Assembly (NCBI GenBank): GCA_950097015.1
Contig: CATNEN010000034.1
Span: 5,660,501 to 5,724,500 of the forward strand
Length of the DNA stretch: 64,000 nt
Direction of reading: 5' to 3'
Source of the DNA: Macrostomum hystrix
Lineage: Eukaryota > Platyhelminthes > Macrostomidae
Below, in pieces: positions 59,546-64,000 of this stretch. A program made the position numbers and the translations under genes. Under the pieces are notes generated by a model. It had not been told where the DNA came from. It was given only the letters and a program-made list of their open reading frames with translations, and did not search any database. Each line of letters starts with the position of its first letter. Position 1 is the first letter of the stretch.

Positions 59546-60298
59546 GGATGGAGCAGCCTTGGATGCGCCGTGAAATTATCCGATTCTTTGCTTGGGAAAG
59601 AACTAGGCCATAGAACAAACCGAGGTTAGCTGCTTCTTCATCTGAACTTAATTACTCGTACATTGAACAACTAACAAAGCGAAAAAAAATATATTTCTGC
59701 TAAGAATTTCATGATCAACTAACGCGAAATGCAGTGAGTGGAGGAGAACACACAGTGATGAAGTTTGGGAGACTGCATTCCGGTGAAAGCTAGGAAGACC
59801 TGACGACGTGTTTGGTGCAATCGCACAGTTCTGAAGAAATGGGCGTCATTGTGTTAGAACTCAAATTTACTGCGGTGTTTTTAAGAAAGACATGTTAACA
59901 ATGACTGTACTTTAGGCAGCCTGAAGAATCGCATGTTCAAACAAACACAAACAAACTACTATTAACAGTATGGGATGTGTACAGGCTAACGAGAACAAAT
60001 TTGAGAATTTTCGATCCTTTTAAGAGCAATAGGTAAGAATACGGCAGAAACGAATGCGAACTATATGATTGACAATAGATTAATTCTGCGCCCATTTCGC
60101 AATAAGAGCCATGCAGTCACGACTGTAAAGTTAGATCAGCTGATTGAAAAACCAACATGCGTCAGGGAGCTAATGATGTGGGCGCGGAAGACTAAAGACA
60201 CTTTGTTGGTTTTGTTAGACTAGAGGCTCTATATTACAGGGTCAAGTTTGTGATTTAGGTCACGAATGAGACTGAGAACCAGAGACAACGCTGCCCTG
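59546..60298. other. Intergenic, probable 3' flank of the PP1-motif gene
   Basis: No coding sequence. No clear minus-strand AATAAA was seen near the stop at 60299. Confidence 0.4.
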
Positions 60299-61882
60299 TC
60301 AGTGCTCTGCCAGACGGCGCCACATGAGCCGGTACCAGTGCTCGGTGTCGGCTGTGAAGGCCGGTACATTGGCCGGCTGAGTGACCAGCGGAGCCGGCTC
60401 GTACTCGTGCACCGAATTGCTCGTCATGTCGAAGCGGACACCGCGCCTCGGCCCGGCCGACTGACTCCGAGCCCGCAGGCTCAGCTTGCCGCTCTGCATG
60501 GTGGCTGCGCGTCGAACTGTCGGCCGACGACTGGCAGCTGGCGCTGGCGCCGGCTGGTCTTCAGATGGCGTCGGCGTCTGCAGCTGTTGCGCTTCTGGCG
60601 CTACAGACGCTGGCGGTGGCTGCTGCTGCTTCAACCCAAAACCGACTGCCGTTTTGGGCCGCACAGCGGCTGAAAGCTGCTGCCCGTTTGCAGCTGCTGC
60701 GGCAGCGGCCGCCTTCTTCAAGATTGACTTGATCGGATAGATCTCCGTGGTGCAGCCAGTGCCATCGGTAACAGACATCAACGGCTTTGGCTGCTGACTG
60801 TCCGACGGTGTTGAAGTCGCAGCTGTTGTTGAAGTTGTTGTTAACGATGCTGCAGCCGCGGCTGTCGTTAGAGTCGGCGCGGTGACAGCAGCTGTCGATG
60901 GCTCCATCTGAGCGTACGACGGAGGCTGTTTTGGACGTGGAGATGCTGACGTCATGGGAAGTGTCTGCTGCTGATGGCTTGGGCTCTGGTCTGTCTGACG
61001 ATTCAGAAAGTGCATGTAGGAAATACTCGTCACACTTCCATTCGCTGCCATCGATACCGTTTGTGTGGGCTGCGGAATCGGTTGTGCAGGTGGCTGCGGT
61101 TGCAAAGTTTTCAGGGGAGCCCTGGCTGTGCTACCGCTTGCGTCGCTACCGTGAGCCGCTGGTGCAGATTCGATATTTGATCCGTTAGTAGAGGCTTCTG
61201 ACTCTACTGATACTAAAGTCTTGTGTTCACCATTTTGTTTGCTGTTAGCCATGGTTTCGGCTGAGTCTGTGCCGGCGGGAACGGCTGAAGCGATCGAAGA
61301 GGAGCCACCATTAGTTCGACTGCCTCGGCGGCCAGATCGGCCGCGAACAACCACAGTGTGATAAGCCGGCGACGGAGCTTCGGCCTCCATCGACGGAAGC
61401 AACGCGGGTGTTTGCTGCACAGACTGGGTTGGCACCGGGGGCAGGGGAGTCAGCGAAGAACCCAAATTTGACGCTGAGGACGATACGGCTACCGCCATCT
61501 GCGGGGTGACGCGGCCGCCGCGCGACGGCGCCAAGTAGCCGCCCTGACCGGCTGGCGGCTCCGGCGTCGGAGTCCTTCGGTTGTGACCCCGCGCTCGCCT
61601 TCTTGCGGCGCTGTGGGCGCTGACGGCGCGGACGGCTCCCAGCGGACGCTGCTGCTGATGCTGGTGGTGCACTGCGGTGACCGGCCTGCCTGCGCCTAGC
61701 GGTGTCGGGAGCGGAAGCTGGCTCAGCGGCGCGTCTTTGAACACGGCGGCGCCGCTGCCGAGCCAAGGTGGCGGCGACGCTCGAGCGCGCCAGGTGCCCG
61801 CGGCTCCGCCGAGCCAGCGCGGCTGCTCGGCTGCATCTGTGAGCGCCTGCTGCTGCTGCTGTTGCTGGTTATTGTGATTCAT
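60299..61882 (-). CDS. Large disordered protein with SILK and RVxF motifs (candidate PP1 regulator)
   Basis: A single 527-residue frame, rich in Gln, Pro, Ala, Ser and Thr, with no signal peptide or membrane helix and little predicted structure. Two linear motifs stand out: SILK at residues 386-389 (in YPIKSILKKAAA) and R-x-V-x-F at 480-484 (in RRGVRFDMTSNS). In known protein phosphatase 1 partners such as inhibitor-2, these occur in this order, SILK before RVxF, and both dock on PP1. The spacing here is about 90 residues. The region around them and the C-terminal end (TEHWYRLMWRRLAEH) look more conserved in character than the rest. Poly-Gln at the N-terminus and a poly-Ala run follow SILK. 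Whether the ATG at 61882 is the true start is uncertain, since no clear acceptor lies just upstream. PP1 binding is inference from motifs. Confidence 0.65.
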   Translation of the reverse strand: MNHNNQQQQQQQALTDAAEQPRWLGGAAGTWRARASPPPWLGSGAAVFKDAPLSQLPLPTPLGAGRPVTAVHHQHQQQRPLGAVRAVSAHSAARRRARGHNRRTPTPEPPAGQGGYLAPSRGGRVTPQMAVAVSSSASNLGSSLTPLPPVPTQSVQQTPALLPSMEAEAPSPAYHTVVVRGRSGRRGSRTNGGSSSIASAVPAGTDSAETMANSKQNGEHKTLVSVESEASTNGSNIESAPAAHGSDASGSTARAPLKTLQPQPPAQPIPQPTQTVSMAANGSVTSISYMHFLNRQTDQSPSHQQQTLPMTSASPRPKQPPSYAQMEPSTAAVTAPTLTTAAAAASLTTTSTTAATSTPSDSQQPKPLMSVTDGTGCTTEIYPIKSILKKAAAAAAAANGQQLSAAVRPKTAVGFGLKQQQPPPASVAPEAQQLQTPTPSEDQPAPAPAASRRPTVRRAATMQSGKLSLRARSQSAGPRRGVRFDMTSNSVHEYEPAPLVTQPANVPAFTADTEHWYRLMWRRLAEH

Positions 61883-62975
61883 AATATTGCTTAATGCCAG
61901 CTCTCAAGCTTCGGGACGGAGGCTTCAAGGCCTCCTAGTAATGGCAACTGTCTCTGCTCCGGTATTCGTTTCCAGAGCTTCGATGGTGGCTTCAGGCCCA
62001 ATTTATTGCGCGGCGTCAAATTTTAAGTGGCGGAGGGCGAATTTGGGGCTGAGGGGCCTGGGCCAAGGCAGCTGCAGCCTCCACCTCTTCTTAGTTGTCT
62101 GGGCCAGTCTCTCTCAGACTCCTGAGTTCTGTCTCAATACTAACAGCCCCCGGTTCCATAGGTCTGTGTGTGCGTGGCGTGTGTGTTTGTCTGCGTTGCG
62201 CTTTCTCTCTCTAATTTCTATCACTGAACCGCGGAGTACCCGCTGTGGCTCTCCTGCCCGCCGTTCCTTGCCTTCCTTTTCTTCTCTTCTTTCGTCTATT
62301 CTGCCCGCGCGCGCAGGCAGACTATAGCAACGCAGCGTGATGAAAAAACTGCAGTTCTTCAGAGACCATACTGCTATGGGCACTACTGAGAAAAAACCCT
62401 GGCTGAGAAGAGAGAAGTGAGAAGAGAGACGAGAGAGAATGCGGTGCAACAGCGCAGGGCGAGGGCTGTTGAGTTCTCTGCTTAGCTGCTCAGTTGCAGT
62501 CGCAACCTCTGCTTCTCTCTTTGCAGGCCTCATTTAAAGCCAGTCAGTGTCTGGCACTTGCACTCCAAATAATAATGTTAAAGAAAAATATATATGCTGC
62601 TTATTTTCTCGCCACGCCTTTATGATACTAAATGCACCCTTGGATTGCGTCTTCTTTTACAAGGATTAAATTGGGGCCAGGCTGTGCCAAACCCCCCCGT
62701 CGAGAGCTAACCATACGAATGGCACCTTAGTAGGGTAGATCTGCTTTTTATTGCTTACACCGAGTATTGCGCGTTGTCTTTCCGCTTTGTTTGGCGTGTA
62801 GTTATTCTTATACGAGCTATGCCTAAAGCGACAGAACTTTGCCTTGCAAAAAACTAGCATTAGCCTCCTGAGTTGAGAGCTGTGTAAATTTGCTGCTAAT
62901 TACTGAAAACCTGCGAGCCAGGCATGTAGCAAATATAACTGCGGCGGCTCAAACACTCCAACCTGATGTCATTAA
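61883..62975. other. Intergenic, upstream of the PP1-motif gene
   Basis: Pyrimidine-rich on the plus strand around 62090-62300 and GA-rich at 62400-62450. The plus ORF 61887-62327 and the minus ORF 62114-62533 overlap and neither has a domain. Confidence 0.4.
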
Positions 62976-63569
62976 CAGTAGAACTACCAAGGGGGGGATT
63001 TCCCACCCCCCTGACAATTTTTTGCTGCACCCGAACGGAACAATGCAAGCACACGAAACTCAAGAACACGGGCCAACTTTTTGTTGCGCATCTTCTGAAA
63101 CAAGAAACAAGTCGCCAGCTCTTCAGACCGTCGAGATATTCAATGTTTCTGGCCGAAGGTCCGATTTTTCCCACAAGAGCTATGGTTATTTCATACACCC
63201 CTATACACGAATTTGCACTGCGCCTCAGTGCGGCCTTGCCAGGCTTTCAAAATTTATCAGCATGTCACCCGAGTGTGCCTGCATCATTTCTGTCTTCGGT
63301 GGTCACCTGCCTTTATCTAGACTGACTGCTGGACCTTCAAGGGCTACAACGGGTGGAACTAAGCTACTATGGACACCCTGACGCAAATTTCTCAAATTTC
63401 AATGCTCAAGCCAAAATATTAGGCGCAGCTCAACCACAGGACACCATCGCCTAGTCTGTCAACCAATCAGTCACCACCCAACGCCGTTAGCTTTCGGGCG
63501 CTGCCAAAAAAAATTGTCATGGGCCCTTGGTATAAAAACGGGCGGCAAAATGGCTTGGTAGTCCTACTG
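62976..63569 (+). mobile_element. TTAA-flanked non-autonomous DNA transposon, copy 2
   Basis: 594 bp, inverted orientation relative to copy 1 at 58.5 kb and clearly the same family over its full length. Perfect TTAA on both sides (62972-62975 and 63570-63573). Ends CAGTAGAACTACCAAG and CTTGGTAGTCCTACTG. ORFs inside are short and broken; no transposase. Confidence 0.85.
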
Positions 63570-63656
63570 TTAAGAGAATCTTAATTGTCTATGGCCTTTT
63601 GATGCCAAGAAAATAATGTGCATTAAAAACTAATCGCACATTTTACAATGCGTCTA

Positions 63657-63746
63657 ACACTAAGTTTTGAGTGCTGATAACGTCTATGGCACTCGTGCGC
63701 TGCGCGCACTCGAGCCAAGACGTTATCAGCACTCAAAACTTAGTGT
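63657..63746. repeat. 90 bp near-perfect inverted repeat (hairpin)
   Basis: Arms ACACTAAGTTTTGAGTGCTG plus ATAACGTCT and the exact reverse complement, separated by about 32 bp that is itself GC-rich and partly self-complementary (GTGCGCTGCGCGCAC). Possibly a small foldback MITE. Confidence 0.85.
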
Positions 63747-63890
63747 CAATCATACATTGCACTTATTGATAACTGTCTATGAGCGATACCAGGTCATTTT
63801 TTCTTTCGGGTAGTTTACAGCAAAGCTTTAAAAGCAAATTAAAGCAATAAAAATTAAAAAAGCAACAAGACAACGGCTCAGAATTCGATA

Positions 63891-63998
63891 ATGGCTGAAA
63901 CTGACTATCAGTCGCTGGCCCGTCAGTTGGTCTCATGGGAAGGTAGATGGCGGCATGTCCTGCGCCAGGGGCTATCACCTGCTGCGGATTCCGTGTGA
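63891..63998 (+). CDS. 5' exon of a gene running off the right edge
   Basis: Starts MAETDYQSLARQLVSWEGRW and stays open to TGA at 63996-63998, but a GT donor just before it (GATTCC-GTGTGA, exon end near 63992) or at GGAAG-GTAGAT (about 63942) probably ends the exon. A strong acceptor, TTTTTTCTTTCGGGTAGTTT then ACAG, ends at 63820, 70 nt upstream, giving a 5' UTR as in other genes here. The ~30 residues are not enough to identify a family. Confidence 0.4.
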   Translation: MAETDYQSLARQLVSWEGRWRHVLRQGLSPAADSV

Positions 63999-64000
63999 CC

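Noticed and set aside
59015-59629. NEDSV-repeat ORF, 204 codons
   Set aside because: Runs from the transposon end through the 15 bp minisatellite; it crosses the insertion border and has no independent support.

Overview
This window is nuclear DNA from an invertebrate animal. Every larger gene is split by GT-AG introns. Several coding starts lie 4-70 nt downstream of a strong 3' splice acceptor with no visible upstream exon, as expected if a spliced leader is added in trans. About a quarter of the sequence (roughly 15 kb, some twenty arrays) is tandem minisatellite, much of it intronic. Together with GC-biased codons, TTAA-flanked transposons and degenerate tRNA-type SINEs, this suggests a free-living flatworm of the Macrostomum type. 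That assignment is an inference; the sequence alone does not prove the species.

Layout. 1-2.1 kb: ribosomal protein S25, then a small membrane-protein gene in the same direction. 3.3-14.9 kb: a decayed retroelement protease and large satellites (33, 20, 22 and 14 bp units). 18.5-25.6 kb: a six-exon nuclear receptor of the NR2E (tailless/PNR) group; I joined all exons with matching phases, including one exon too short to stand out as an ORF. 27-30 kb: SINE remnants and a possible secreted peptide. 30.7-35.7 kb (minus): a seven-exon gene that I read as Shisa-like, with a one-base frameshift in a C4 run. 37.9-40.1 kb (minus): a three-exon gene whose N-terminus resembles augmin subunit HAUS6 and whose tail carries ten in-frame copies of an 8-residue repeat. 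42.3-43.8 kb (minus): a basic disordered protein and a secreted cystine-knot-like peptide. 44-48 kb: minisatellites, including 1 kb of pure TCTTC pentamer.

49.1-58.1 kb: a tandem pair of Cys-loop anion-channel subunit genes (glycine receptor/GluCl type). The first is intact over nine exons. The second keeps the same exon lengths and phases but has lost the Cys-loop exon and the exon 1 donor and has an altered pore, so it looks like a pseudogene or a strongly modified subunit. An antisense terminal exon with its own poly(A) signal lies in intron 4 of the intact gene. 60.3-61.9 kb (minus): a 527-residue disordered protein with SILK and RVxF motifs, suggesting a protein phosphatase 1 partner. 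Two copies of a ~600 bp TTAA-flanked transposon sit at 58.5 and 63.0 kb, the first inside a 15 bp minisatellite. A 5' exon of another gene begins at 63.9 kb and runs to the window edge.

The genes do not form one pathway. The common theme is neural and membrane signalling (channel pair, NR2E receptor, Shisa-like protein) among housekeeping genes, in a repeat-rich background.
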